NCBI GenBank assembly: GCA_030549795.1 | Contig: JAUQQO010000017.1 | Coordinates: 1-45,276 of the forward strand | Origin: Pseudomonadota bacterium | GTDB lineage: Bacteria; Pseudomonadota; Alphaproteobacteria; Geminicoccales; Geminicoccaceae | Direction of reading: 5' to 3' | Length of the DNA: 45,276 nucleotides | In this document: positions 37,138 through 45,276 of the stretch, piece after piece | Numbering within the stretch: the stretch's first letter is position 1 | Layout of the letters: each line of letters begins with the position of its first letter | Made by a program: the position numbers and the translations under genes | The notes under the pieces: generated by a model | What the model was told of the DNA's origin: nothing | Databases searched by the model: none | The model's input: the letters and a program-made list of their open reading frames with translations, nothing else

Positions 37138-39450
37138 TTAAAGCGCGAGGACCAACCGCCCGCCGCGCGCCCGCGAGCAACAGGCCATCATCCGATCCCC
37201 CCGCGCTCGTTCGGCGCGCGAGAGCACCGAATCGCGGTGGTCGATCTCGCCCGCGAGCACTTGTACTTCGCACGTGCCGCACAGGCCCTCCTCGCAGTCG
37301 CTCGGCACATCGAGATTGGCGGCGCGCAGCACTTCGAGCAGGCTCTTGTCCGGCGGCACGAGCAGCGTGAGGCCGGAATGGGCGCACTCGACCTCGAAAG
37401 CGTGGCCGCGCACACCCTGCGCGTGCGCAGCGTTGGCGGCAAAGCGCTCGGTTACGAGCATGGTTTCGGCGCGATCACCGAGTAGCTGCTCGAGCGCATC
37501 GAGCATGCGCGCCGGCCCACACGCCCAAATGCGCGCCTTCTCCGGCAACGAGGCAACGAGCGCTTCAAGATCGAGCCGGGTTCCCTCTTCACTGATCGCA
37601 AGCTTAAGCCGCGGACCGTGCAGGGCTGCGAGCTCATCGAGAAAAGCCATCTTCGCCCGGCTGCGGCCACAATAGACGAGCTCATAGTCGAGACCGAGCG
37701 CGCGCGCACGCGCAGCCATGGGCATAAGCGGCGTGATGCCGATACCGCCCGCCAAGAACAACACCGGTCCGCACGCCTTTTCATCGAACGGGAAGCGGTT
37801 GCGGGGCCCTCTGATCTTGAGGACGGTACCGGGCTGGACCGTGTCGTGGATCCACAGCGACCCCCCGCGGCCATTGGGCTCGCGCAGAATTGCGATCCGC
37901 CATCGTTGCCGGTCGGCGGGATCGGAGCAGAGCGAATAGGCGCGCGCGCGCTCGGGATCGCCACATTCGACCTCGATGTGCGCCCCCGGCGTCCACGGCG
38001 GCAACGGCGAGCCGTCGAGCGATTCGAGCTCGAGCCCGATGATGTCCTGCGCGAGCTGGGTGCGCGCCCGCACCCGAACCCGTCGCACCCGATCCCGCGC
38101 CAAGGGAGCGCCGATGCGCACCGGATGCCGGCGCGCGCGCAGGCTCGGATCGCGCCGTTCCGGATTGGCCTCGGGGTCCCATTCCACCCACAGATGCTGC
38201 GGGCCGCGGAACGAGAGATTGGGAACGTACTCGAAGCGCTGGGGGGCGAGGCGCAGATGCGGCAGGCGCCGTGTCAGCTCCTCGAGCATGATCTGGATTT
38301 CCATCCGCGCCAGGTTCTTGCCCAGGCACTGATGGGCTCCGAAGCCGAAGGTCAAATGGTCCTGCGCATTCTCGCGGCGCATATCGAGCACATCAGGATC
38401 GGGGAAATGCGCCGGGTCGCGGTTGGCGGCAGCCACCACCATGAGGATCTTGGCACCAGCCGGCAACGTGACCCCTTCGAGCTCCACCTCCCGCGTCGTG
38501 CGCCGCCGCCAGGAGGCGATGGACCCCGCAAGGCGCAGGCACTCTTCTACGGCCGGTGAGATCAGAGCCGGCTCCTCGTGCAGTTCACGCCAGGCGGTCG
38601 GATGCGAAAGCAGGGCGCGCACCGCATTGGCGGCGGCGAACGCGGTCGTCTCGTGCGCCGCCACGATGATCGCCATCATCATCGAGTGGAGATATGAATC
38701 GGTGACGATCTCGGGATAGAGCTTTTGCTGGCGGATCGAATAGCGCATCCATCCCGGACCATCCGGAGTGCGGCGCATCTTCTCGAGAATTTCGCCTGCG
38801 AACTGCCAGAATTGGCCGACCGTCTCGGCGATCGCAAGACGTTCTTCCGGTGTCGGACGGCCGAAGGCGTTGACGGTGTGCGCGATCGAGAAGCGCTTCA
38901 TGCGCACGCGGTCCTCCTCGTCGATACCGAGGAAGTGGAGGGCGACCGTGAAGGGAACGTGCCAGAGCAGCCGCTCGACCAGATCCACCCGGCCCAGATC
39001 GATGAAGCTGTCGACCGCCGCGCGCACGAGCTCGCGCACGAAGGGTTCGTGCTCGGCGAGGTGTTCGGGCGTGAAGGGAGCCATCAGCACCCGCCGCCTT
39101 TGCATGTGCTGCGGCTCGTCTTCGTTTACGAGGGTGCGGGACATGGCATAGCCGTAACGCCGCAGCACCGCGAGCGCTTCTTCCGAGTGCGGGACCACGG
39201 GCTCGAGCACGTTTGAGGGGCTGAAGGTCCAAGGATCGCGGAAGATCGCCTTGATCGTCTCGTAGCGGGTCACAACCCAATAGCCGAGCTCGGGGGCGAA
39301 GAAGATCGGGCGCTCGCCCGCCACGCGGCGCACGAAACCGGCTGGATCCTCCATATAGGCTTGATCGAAGGGATCGAAGGGACAAGCGAACGCCCCTTCG
39401 ATCTCGCCCGAGGCAAAAGGACAACCCTTGATGCTCGCGATCTCGGCCAT
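37138..39450 (-). CDS. Self-sufficient cytochrome P450, CYP116B type (heme-FMN/reductase-2Fe2S)
   Basis: The 770-residue soluble protein fuses all parts of a monooxygenase. The P450 domain (1-430) has the oxygen-activating helix AAHETT at 264-269, ExxR at 303-306, and the heme loop FGFGAHQCLG with Cys375. A linker leads to a phthalate-dioxygenase-reductase-like part (about 455-675) with RAYSL at 503-507 for FMN, GGIGITPL at 568-575, GRSR at 595-598 (favouring NADPH) and CGP at 644-646. The plant-type ferredoxin end (about 685-770) has Cys719, Cys724, Cys727 and Cys757 or 758. The order is that of CYP116B enzymes such as P450RhF and the thermostable CYP116B46. It would hydroxylate or demethylate a small aromatic or aliphatic substrate. 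It is divergent from an IclR-TRAP operon; GGGGAGG precedes the ATG. Confidence 0.95.
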   Translation of the reverse strand: MAEIASIKGCPFASGEIEGAFACPFDPFDQAYMEDPAGFVRRVAGERPIFFAPELGYWVVTRYETIKAIFRDPWTFSPSNVLEPVVPHSEEALAVLRRYGYAMSRTLVNEDEPQHMQRRRVLMAPFTPEHLAEHEPFVRELVRAAVDSFIDLGRVDLVERLLWHVPFTVALHFLGIDEEDRVRMKRFSIAHTVNAFGRPTPEERLAIAETVGQFWQFAGEILEKMRRTPDGPGWMRYSIRQQKLYPEIVTDSYLHSMMMAIIVAAHETTAFAAANAVRALLSHPTAWRELHEEPALISPAVEECLRLAGSIASWRRRTTREVELEGVTLPAGAKILMVVAAANRDPAHFPDPDVLDMRRENAQDHLTFGFGAHQCLGKNLARMEIQIMLEELTRRLPHLRLAPQRFEYVPNLSFRGPQHLWVEWDPEANPERRDPSLRARRHPVRIGAPLARDRVRRVRVRARTQLAQDIIGLELESLDGSPLPPWTPGAHIEVECGDPERARAYSLCSDPADRQRWRIAILREPNGRGGSLWIHDTVQPGTVLKIRGPRNRFPFDEKACGPVLFLAGGIGITPLMPMAARARALGLDYELVYCGRSRAKMAFLDELAALHGPRLKLAISEEGTRLDLEALVASLPEKARIWACGPARMLDALEQLLGDRAETMLVTERFAANAAHAQGVRGHAFEVECAHSGLTLLVPPDKSLLEVLRAANLDVPSDCEEGLCGTCEVQVLAGEIDHRDSVLSRAERARGDRMMACCSRARGGRLVLAL

Positions 39451-39524
39451 GCGTACCGCACCTCCCCGCCGCCGGCCGCCGAGCCACGCCTGCGCACGCG
39501 CGCACGCTACCCGTGCGCCGGCGC

Positions 39525-39565
39525 TTGCCGCCGGCTCTCAAGGAGCATAGTTTCGCCATGCGCAA
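39525..39565 (+). promoter_or_regulatory. iclR promoter with overlapping candidate operator
   Basis: TTGCCG (39525-39530), a 17-base spacer and TAGTTT (39548-39553) make a plausible promoter. The imperfect palindrome TTTCGCCATGCGCAA (39551-39565; halves TTxCGC and GCGxAA) covers the -10 edge and the expected start of transcription, where an IclR-type repressor would bind. An ATG at 39558 lies at about the transcript start, so the regulator probably begins at 39621. Confidence 0.45.
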
Positions 39566-39620
39566 TCGCAATACACGATCGACAACGGGCAGCACCCGGG
39601 ACAGGGAGGCGACGATCGGC

Positions 39621-40526
39621 ATGCGCGATGCGGCGCGGGCGGCGAACGGACGCGGCGGGGTCAAGGCCGCAGCCACCACCTGCGCGGTCTTAAGCGGGCT
39701 CGCCGCCTTAGGCGGCCGGGCGAGCCTGGCCGCGCTCGCCGCGCATCTGGGCGCTCACCCCTCGACCTTGCACCGTTACCTCAAGAGTCTCGCCGCGGCG
39801 GGGCTCGTGGTGCGCGACCCCCTCACCACAGCCTATGCGCTCGGGGCGGAAGCGATCGCGCTCGGCCTTGCCGCCATGCGCCAAAGCGATCCCATCCGCG
39901 CCGCCGATGCCGCGCTCGTGCGGCTGCGCGACGAGCTCGGCGCCACCGCCTTTCTCGCTGTACCCGGCAACCGTGGACCGACGATCGTCCGCCTCGAGGA
40001 GCCCGCCGAGCCGGTTGTGGTCAACGTTCGGCCGGGCTTCGTGCTCTCCGTCTTGTGGTCGGCGACCGGGCGATGCCTGCTCGCGGCGAGCCGCGACGCG
40101 CGGCTCCATGCGATCGCCCGCGAGGAGCTCGCCGCCGCCCCGCCTAGGCGGCGGTCGCTTCTGCCCGAAACCGAGCCGATCGCGACGCTCTGTCAGGAGA
40201 TCCGCTCAGCCGGTGGTATCGCTACGGTGCGCGATCTCTACCTCGTCGGTGTGAGTGCCGCAGCCGCCCCGATCTTCGACTTCACGGGCGCCGTCAAAGC
40301 GGTGCTCACCGTGCTCGGTCCGACCGACGCGTTCGACGTCTCCCCATCGGGACCAGTGGTCGCAGCGCTGCGCGCCGAAGCCGAGGCGGTGAGCGCGCGA
40401 CTCGGCCATCGCGTCAGCGAACCCACGCCTCTCGCCGTCGAGCCGGGCGGGTCAACCGCTGCTCGAAGCGCGCCGACCGCACCGCCCGACCGACGGCCAA
40501 AGGCTGCCAACCCGCAACCGAAATGA
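39621..40526 (+). CDS. IclR-family transcriptional regulator
   Basis: The 301-residue regulator has an N-terminal winged helix-turn-helix (about 15-75: CAVLSGLAALGGRASLAALAAHLGAHPSTLHRYLKSL, AAGLVVRD) and an IclR effector domain (about 90-265: LRDELGATAFLAVPGN, VRPGFVLSVLWSATGRCLLAA, VRDLYLVGVSAAAAPIFDFTGAVKAVLTVLG). A Pro/Ser-rich tail of ~35 residues is unusual for the family. Start 39621 follows AGGGAGG with a long 11-base spacing; 39558 is an in-frame alternative. It precedes the TRAP binding-protein gene by 23 bases and is divergent from the P450 gene, so it likely controls both and senses the P450/TRAP substrate or a product. Confidence 0.9.
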   Translation: MRDAARAANGRGGVKAAATTCAVLSGLAALGGRASLAALAAHLGAHPSTLHRYLKSLAAAGLVVRDPLTTAYALGAEAIALGLAAMRQSDPIRAADAALVRLRDELGATAFLAVPGNRGPTIVRLEEPAEPVVVNVRPGFVLSVLWSATGRCLLAASRDARLHAIAREELAAAPPRRRSLLPETEPIATLCQEIRSAGGIATVRDLYLVGVSAAAAPIFDFTGAVKAVLTVLGPTDAFDVSPSGPVVAALRAEAEAVSARLGHRVSEPTPLAVEPGGSTAARSAPTAPPDRRPKAANPQPK

Positions 40527-40549
40527 TCGCGAGCGAAAGGAGAGCGTCG

Positions 40550-41587
40550 ATGACCGCAACGCCCCAACTTTCCCGTCGCCGGTTCGCTTTTGGAATGGTC
40601 GCTGGCTCCGGCGTTTTGGCAGCACCCGCGATTTTGCGCGCCCAAGCGCCGATCGAGATCAAGGTCTCGCATTATCTTCCGCCCGTGCACCGGCTGCACA
40701 CGGATGTGCTCGAGCCGTGGGGCAAGGAGCTCGAGCAGCGCACCGGCGGGCGGGTCAAGGTCCTCATCCACGCCGGCAACACCGCCTTCGGCAACATCAA
40801 CAACCAGCTCGACCAAGTGCTCGCGGGCGTGATGGACGTGGCGCTCGGCCTGCACGGCATCCCGCGCGGACGCTTTCCGCGCACCGGGATCATCGACATG
40901 CCGTTTTTGACCACGAGCGCCGAGCAAGCGAGCCGGATCTTGTGGACGCTCTACCCCGAATTGCTCAAAGACGAGTATCGCGGCGTCAAGGTACTCTCGC
41001 TGTTCGCCCACAATCCGGGTCTCATCCACACCCGCGCGCAGCGGGTGGAGCGGATGGAAGACCTCAAGGGCCTGCGCATCCGCGCCCCCTCACCAGTCGT
41101 CTCCAACATGCTGAGCTTTCTGGGCGCCACCCCGGTTGGCATGCCGCCCGGCCAGATCTACGAGAGCCTGATGGCGGGAACGCTGGATGGCTATGTGCTG
41201 CCCTGGGATCCCGTCCATTCCTTCCGGCTCGCCGAGGTCACCCGCTTCCACCTCGACATCGCCGCCTACACCGTCTCCTTCTACATCGTCATGAACGAGC
41301 GCCGCTATCAGGGTCTGCCGGCCGAGATCCGCGCGGCGATCGACGAGCTCTCGGGCGAGAAGCTCTTGCCGCGCATCGTCGCCGCTTGGGACCGTGCCGA
41401 TGCCGACGGCAAGGCGGCAGCGCAAGCACGTGGCAACACCATCATCGTCGCGAGCGCCGAAGAGCGGGCGCGCTGGCGCGCTGCGCTCGAGCCCTTGATC
41501 CAAGACGAGCTCGGCCGCCTCGAGCGGGAGGGGGTCGCCAACGCCCGGGCGATCTACGCCCGCATGGTCGAGCTGGCCCGCAGCTGA
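40550..41587 (+). CDS. dctP: TRAP transporter substrate-binding protein 3 (DctP family, Tat signal)
   Basis: The 345-residue exported protein begins with a twin-arginine signal (SRRRFAFGMVAGSGVLAAPAI), pointing to export in folded form by the Tat system, unlike the Sec-type signals of binding proteins 1 and 2. The mature part has IKVSHYLPPVHRLHTDVLEPWGKE, DLKGLRIRAPSPVVSNML with the ligand Arg, PPGQIYESLMAGTLDGYVLPW and FHLDIAAYTVSFYIVMNE, as in DctP. AAGGAG precedes the ATG. The gene follows iclR and is followed by both permease genes with spacings of 3 and 11 bases, making a four-gene operon. It probably supplies the substrate of the divergent P450 pathway, by inference. Confidence 0.9.
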   Translation: MTATPQLSRRRFAFGMVAGSGVLAAPAILRAQAPIEIKVSHYLPPVHRLHTDVLEPWGKELEQRTGGRVKVLIHAGNTAFGNINNQLDQVLAGVMDVALGLHGIPRGRFPRTGIIDMPFLTTSAEQASRILWTLYPELLKDEYRGVKVLSLFAHNPGLIHTRAQRVERMEDLKGLRIRAPSPVVSNMLSFLGATPVGMPPGQIYESLMAGTLDGYVLPWDPVHSFRLAEVTRFHLDIAAYTVSFYIVMNERRYQGLPAEIRAAIDELSGEKLLPRIVAAWDRADADGKAAAQARGNTIIVASAEERARWRAALEPLIQDELGRLEREGVANARAIYARMVELARS

Positions 41588-41590
41588 GCC

Positions 41591-42127
41591 GTGGCGGCGC
41601 CGAACGCGACAATGCCGGGCGCGGGTCGACAACCGCGCCTGGCGCGCCTCTTCACACGGTTGTGCGAGGGGTGCGCGCTTTTAGCCGGCATCGCGCTTGC
41701 GGGCGGCATGCTCGTGGTGCTCGCGGATGTGGCCACGCGCCGCACGCTCGGCTCGCCGATCACCGGCGTGACCGATCTCGTCCAGCTCGCGGTCATCGCC
41801 TCGGCCTGCCTCGCCCTGCCGCTTGCCTTCCTGCGCGGCGGGCACGTCGCGGTCGAGTTCGTCACCCGCAACTGGCCGCTTCGCGCACAGCGCGTTCTGC
41901 GCACACTCGTCGCGCTTGCAGAAGCGAGCTTGTTGATCCTCCTCCTCCGCTACGGGCTGAGCCAAGCCGCAGCGCGCTTTTCCTTCGGCGACGTGTCGCC
42001 CACCCTCGGCTTGCCGGTGCTCCTTTATTGGGCCCCCTATCTTCTCGGTGTGGCACTGTCCGTTCCGGCAGCGCTCTTGGCGCTGTCCACCGCTCATCGG
42101 CCTTTAAAGCTCGACCAAAACGACTAG
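41591..42127 (+). CDS. dctQ: TRAP transporter small permease subunit 3
   Basis: This 178-residue membrane protein has four hydrophobic segments (about 28-48, 60-82, 102-122, 138-165) and the DctQ pattern LGSPITGVTDLVQLAVIASACLALPLAFLRGGHVAVEF. The GTG start lies three bases after the dctP stop, implying coupled translation. It is the scaffold partner of the large permease encoded 11 bases downstream. Confidence 0.88.
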   Translation: MAAPNATMPGAGRQPRLARLFTRLCEGCALLAGIALAGGMLVVLADVATRRTLGSPITGVTDLVQLAVIASACLALPLAFLRGGHVAVEFVTRNWPLRAQRVLRTLVALAEASLLILLLRYGLSQAAARFSFGDVSPTLGLPVLLYWAPYLLGVALSVPAALLALSTAHRPLKLDQND

Positions 42128-42138
42128 GGATCAGCGGT

Positions 42139-43431
42139 ATGAGCGAGGCGTTAGTGGGCTTCGCCCTCGTGCTCGTGCTCATGGCCCTGCGGGTGCCGGT
42201 CGCAATCGCCCTGGGCCTTGTTGGCGCCTTGGGGCTCTATTGGGTTTGGGGGCCGGCCAGTCTCGCCTTCGTGCTCGGCAAAGCTCCCTTCGATGCGATC
42301 GCCACCCCGAGCCTCGCGGTCGTGCCGCTGTTCGTCATGATGGGCGTGTTCGCCGCCCACGGCGGCCTCTCGCGCTCACTCTTCGAGGCCGCTCGAGCGC
42401 TGCTCGGACACCGCCGCGGCGGGCTCGCGCTCGCCACGGTTGGCGCTTCAGCGATCTTCGGCGCCATTTGCGGCTCGAGCCTGGCGACCGCGGCGACGAT
42501 CGGCAAAGTGGCGATGCCGGAGATGCGCCGCGCCGGCTACCCGGATCGACTGGCCGCCGCCTCGGTGGCAGCGGGCGGCACGCTCGGCGTGATGATCCCG
42601 CCTTCGGTGCTGTTCGTCGTCTATGGGCTCATGACCGAGCAGTCGATCGGCAAGCTCTTCGCCGCCGGGCTCTTACCCGGCGTCGTCGGCATGATGCTCT
42701 ACATGGTGGCGGTGCGGGTGGCGACCCGCCGCGGGAGCGGCTTCGCCCCCTTCCCCCCTATGCCCTGGCGCGACCGGCTGCGCACGCTAGCCGGCGTCTG
42801 GCAGACGCTCGCGCTCGTGCTCCTCGTCCTCCTCGGCATGTACGCCGGTCTGTTCACGCCTTCTGAAGCCGCTGCCGTGGGCGCTGCCGGTGCCCTGTTC
42901 GTGACCTGGCTCAACGGCAGGCTGAACCTCGAGGTCCTGCGCAATGGGCTGATCGAGACGGTGCTCACCACCGCCATGATCTTCGCCATCTTGATCGGGG
43001 CGGCGATCTTCAACGCCTTTATCGATACAACGGGTCTTGCCGACCAGCTCATCGCCCGTATTGCCGCGCTGGGTGCCGACCCGCTGGTCGTGCTCTTAGC
43101 GCTTGCGGTCCTCTACATCGCGCTCGGCTGTCTTATGGACAGCCTGTCCATGATCCTGCTCACGATCGGGGCCGTCTTTCCCGTCATCCGCGCGCTCGGG
43201 ATCGATCCCATTTGGTTCGGGGTGTTCCTCGTCACGCTGGCCGAGATCGGCATGATCACCCCGCCTGTGGGCATGAACCTGTTCGTCTTGCAATCAACCG
43301 TGCCGGGCCTCGATCTCGGTACGGTCAGCCGCGGCATCCTGCCCTTTGTGCTCGCCGATGGCGTGCGGCTTCTGATCCTGCTCGCGCTACCGGGACTCGC
43401 CACCTGGCTGCCCACGCTTCTTTTCGGATAA
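42139..43431 (+). CDS. dctM: TRAP transporter large permease subunit 3
   Basis: The 430-residue DctM-family permease has LMALRVPVAIALGLVGALGL, PLFVMMGVFAAHGGLSRSLFE, ASAIFGAICGSSLATAATIGKVAMPEM, AAGGTLGVMIPPSVLFVVYGLM, LGMYAGLFTPSEAAAVGA and AEIGMITPPVGMNLFVLQSTV. It ends the iclR-dctPQM operon. An AGCGC-GA-GCGCT inverted repeat follows directly at 43433-43444 and could end transcription, though it lacks a T-run. Confidence 0.92.
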   Translation: MSEALVGFALVLVLMALRVPVAIALGLVGALGLYWVWGPASLAFVLGKAPFDAIATPSLAVVPLFVMMGVFAAHGGLSRSLFEAARALLGHRRGGLALATVGASAIFGAICGSSLATAATIGKVAMPEMRRAGYPDRLAAASVAAGGTLGVMIPPSVLFVVYGLMTEQSIGKLFAAGLLPGVVGMMLYMVAVRVATRRGSGFAPFPPMPWRDRLRTLAGVWQTLALVLLVLLGMYAGLFTPSEAAAVGAAGALFVTWLNGRLNLEVLRNGLIETVLTTAMIFAILIGAAIFNAFIDTTGLADQLIARIAALGADPLVVLLALAVLYIALGCLMDSLSMILLTIGAVFPVIRALGIDPIWFGVFLVTLAEIGMITPPVGMNLFVLQSTVPGLDLGTVSRGILPFVLADGVRLLILLALPGLATWLPTLLFG

Positions 43432-43540
43432 GCGCGAGCGCTGGGCACGACACCGGTCGCGTGGCACGCGCGACGCCCATCGCGGCACGAAAGCTCAACG
43501 CCTGCCGGTGATGAAGAGGGACGGGAAGAGAAGCGATTGG

Positions 43541-43614
43541 CGCGCCCGAGAGGATTCGAACCCCTAACCCTCAGATCCGTAGTCTGATGCTCTATCCAGT
43601 TGAGCTACGGGCGC
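43541..43614 (-). tRNA. tRNA-Arg (anticodon ACG)
   Basis: The minus strand folds into a full cloverleaf of 74 bases: acceptor GCGCCCG/CGGGCGC, D arm with AGCTCAACTGGATAGAGC, anticodon stem TCAGA/TCTGA with loop CTACGGA (anticodon ACG), and T arm with GGTTCGAAT. The discriminator is G and the CCA end is not encoded. The A34 would be edited to inosine to read CGU, CGC and CGA codons. Confidence 0.95.
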
Positions 43615-43718
43615 GCGGTGGAGCTCCTCGGGGGAGCGGACGCCTTCTCAAATAGGCAAGCAGCAGCCACCGTCAAGACACCAGCAACCGGTTTGCCCGC
43701 TGCGAGCCGGCTTCCCCC

Positions 43719-44357
43719 TCACGAGCCGCTGATCAGCCGCGCAAGGCGCTCGGCCATCTGCTCGGCGCTCGTGCCGTGCGAGAAATGGGCGAGGTAGCGC
43801 CCGTCCGGACCCATGAAATAGGTGAAGGTCGAGTGGTCGACGAGATAGTCCTCGCCCCGCTTCTCCTCGGATTTGCGGGCGAAGACGCGCCAGGCCCGCT
43901 TGACCGCTTCGATCTCCTCCACCGTGCCGGTGAGCCCGATCAGGCGGGGATGGAAGGAGGCGACATAGGAAGCGAGGACTTCGGGCGTGTCGCGTTCCGG
44001 ATCGACGCTTACAAAGATGGGCTGGATCTTTTGCGCGAGCTCGGGCGGCAAGCGGTCGAGCGCCTCGCTCATGGTCAAAAGCCCAAGCGGGCACATGTCG
44101 GGGCAATAAGTGTAGCCAAAATAGACGAGACGATATTTGCCGGCGAGCTCGGCCTCGGAGAAACGTCGCCCCGTGTGGTGAACGAGATCCAGTGGCCCGC
44201 CGATTGGCACTTCGGCGATACCAGCAAGGCGCTGAGTGCTGCGCTCGGAACGGCTCACCAATGCCGCCGCGATCGCAGCGCTCACCGCCGCTAAGAGCAC
44301 CAGCACGAGGACCAAAACGCGCTGGCGCAGTTTGTCCTGACGCGATGCACGAACCAT
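43719..44357 (-). CDS. SCO1/SenC-family copper chaperone
   Basis: The 212-residue protein has one N-terminal membrane anchor (about 14-34, VLVLVLVLLAAVSAAIAAAL) and a periplasmic thioredoxin-like domain. It carries the copper ligands CPDMC in VYFGYTYCPDMCPLGLL and the distant His in DYLVDHSTFTYFMGPDG. Such proteins deliver copper to the CuA site of cytochrome c oxidase. IFVSVDPERDTPEVLASYVASFHP is a further family hallmark. ATG 44357 gives the usual length; the open frame runs further upstream without homology. It lies 105 bases from the tRNA gene and 240 bases downstream of the kinase gene. Confidence 0.92.
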   Translation of the reverse strand: MVRASRQDKLRQRVLVLVLVLLAAVSAAIAAALVSRSERSTQRLAGIAEVPIGGPLDLVHHTGRRFSEAELAGKYRLVYFGYTYCPDMCPLGLLTMSEALDRLPPELAQKIQPIFVSVDPERDTPEVLASYVASFHPRLIGLTGTVEEIEAVKRAWRVFARKSEEKRGEDYLVDHSTFTYFMGPDGRYLAHFSHGTSAEQMAERLARLISGS

Positions 44358-44598
44358 GTCGCCAATCGAACTGGTTTTATAAGCGCGCACAAGATGCGAT
44401 GGGGTCGCAGGCGACAGGCTGTCGCGCTTTCCTTGCTGGGCCGCCTTCATCGGCGCCGGGCCCTTCGCCGGGGCCGAGCCCCTCCTCGATCGCATCGAGT
44501 AGGGAAAGAGGATCGACACCCCTCTCGCGCACCGAGCGGGGGTCGGCGCGTCGTTTGCAGAAGCGGGCGCACTCCCGGGCCGACGTCCCGCTGCCCGA

Positions 44599-45276
44599 CT
44601 AGCCGGTCGCGTGCGCCGGATGAAAAGGGGCGGTAAAAGGCTGCCGTCGCGGGGACGGGAAGCGCAGCCGCACTTCGAGCCCGGGGTGGGCGTCGTCGAG
44701 CTCGAGACGCGCCTCGTGCAGCTTGGCCACCGCCGCGACCAGCGACAGGCCCAGCCCGTTGCCCGGCGTGGAGCGATGCGGCTCGAGCCGCACGAAGCGT
44801 TCGAGCGCCTTCTCACGCAGCTCGGGCGGGATACCCGGCCCGTTGTCGGTGACGCTCAACACCGGCTCGGCTCCATCGCGTACCGCTACCCGCACCCGAC
44901 CGCCTTCGGGGGTGTACTTGATCGCATTGTCGATCAGGTTGGCGAGCGCCTGCGCCAACAGCTGACGGTTGGCGGAGACCACCACCCGCTCCGGCCCGTC
45001 GAGCGCAAGCGTCATGCTCCGCTCTTCCGCCAAGGGCTCGTAGAGCTCGACCACATCGCGAGCAAGGGCCAAAAGATCCACCGGCTCGAAGTTCTGACCA
45101 CGGCTGCCGGCCTCGGCGCGGGCGATCGAGAGAAGCGCGTTGAAGGTCGAGATCAAGGCATCGGCATCGCGCATGGTAGCTTCCAATAGCTCGCGCGCCT
45201 CGGCGCGGTCGATGTCGCGCAACAGTGCCACCTCGATGCGCGAGCGGATGCGGTTTAAGGGCGTGCGCAGATCATG
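44599..45276 (-). CDS. Two-component sensor histidine kinase, C-terminal part
   Basis: The 225 visible residues are the C-terminal catalytic half of a membrane sensor kinase; the window end removes its sensor, membrane and HAMP parts. The frame stays open to the last base, which begins the H-box HDLRTPLNRIRSRIEVALL with the phospho-accepting His. Next come FNALLSIARAEAG, the N-box LANLIDNAIKYTPEGG, G1 DNGPGIPPELREKALERF and G2 GNGLGLSLVAAVAKLHEA. It looks like the QseC/EnvZ-like HPK class. Its response regulator would normally be upstream, beyond the window. Confidence 0.92.
   Translation of the reverse strand, partial: HDLRTPLNRIRSRIEVALLRDIDRAEARELLEATMRDADALISTFNALLSIARAEAGSRGQNFEPVDLLALARDVVELYEPLAEERSMTLALDGPERVVVSANRQLLAQALANLIDNAIKYTPEGGRVRVAVRDGAEPVLSVTDNGPGIPPELREKALERFVRLEPHRSTPGNGLGLSLVAAVAKLHEARLELDDAHPGLEVRLRFPSPRRQPFTAPFHPAHATG

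Overview
The window is a GC-rich (roughly two thirds G+C by eye) chromosomal segment of an alphaproteobacterium. The best evidence is the gene order rne / amiC / mrcA / prfB, which is conserved in that class, together with an RNase E that has the alphaproteobacterial acidic insertion in its S1 domain, a clpS-clpA pair, and three TRAP transporters. The self-sufficient CYP116B P450 resembles enzymes known from several thermophiles, but a hot habitat cannot be shown from this sequence alone.

Layout. 0-2.4 kb: a secreted coiled-coil protein with an OmpA/MotB-type peptidoglycan-binding end. 2.4-4.7 kb: agmatine deiminase, divergent from a FemAB/GNAT-like acyltransferase. 4.8-7.9 kb: TRAP transporter 1 (TakP/FcbT1-type binding protein, then a perfect hairpin, then the two permeases). 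9.0-11.7 kb: clpS-clpA, with about 1.1-1.2 kb of apparently gene-free DNA on each side. 12.9-18 kb: an unknown low-complexity protein, a degenerate histidine-kinase-like protein, a DsbA-family thiol protein, an M48 protease with TPR-like tail, and an aminotransferase whose 3' end overlaps rne. 17.9-27.3 kb: housekeeping block rne | amiC-mrcA-prfB-guaA; prfB carries the classical programmed +1 frameshift.

27.3-31.2 kb, directly downstream of guaA, is the accessory stretch. It has visibly lower G+C, a three-gene lipoprotein cassette (two genes are paralogues, the third BamE/OmlA-like), a protein of a widespread unknown family with a clear promoter, and an ORF that looks like the two ends of a very large NTPase-type defence protein joined after an internal deletion. 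No integrase, transposase or attachment repeat was found.

31.3-35.1 kb: a DUF1445/YcsI putative hydro-lyase translationally coupled to TRAP transporter 2, suggesting uptake plus conversion of an organic or amino acid-derived substrate. 35.3-36.9 kb: an unknown membrane-anchored protein and a CbbY-like HAD phosphatase. 37.1-43.4 kb: a catabolic-looking locus with a self-sufficient cytochrome P450 (heme + FMN reductase + 2Fe-2S ferredoxin in one chain) divergent from an IclR regulator that is followed by TRAP transporter 3; a promoter with an overlapping palindrome lies between them. 43.5-45.3 kb: tRNA-Arg(ACG), a SCO copper chaperone, and a histidine kinase cut by the window end.

The most interesting parts are the P450-IclR-TRAP locus as a likely regulated uptake-and-oxidation unit, and the post-guaA accessory stretch. 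I did not see a complete, convincingly new defence or mobile system.
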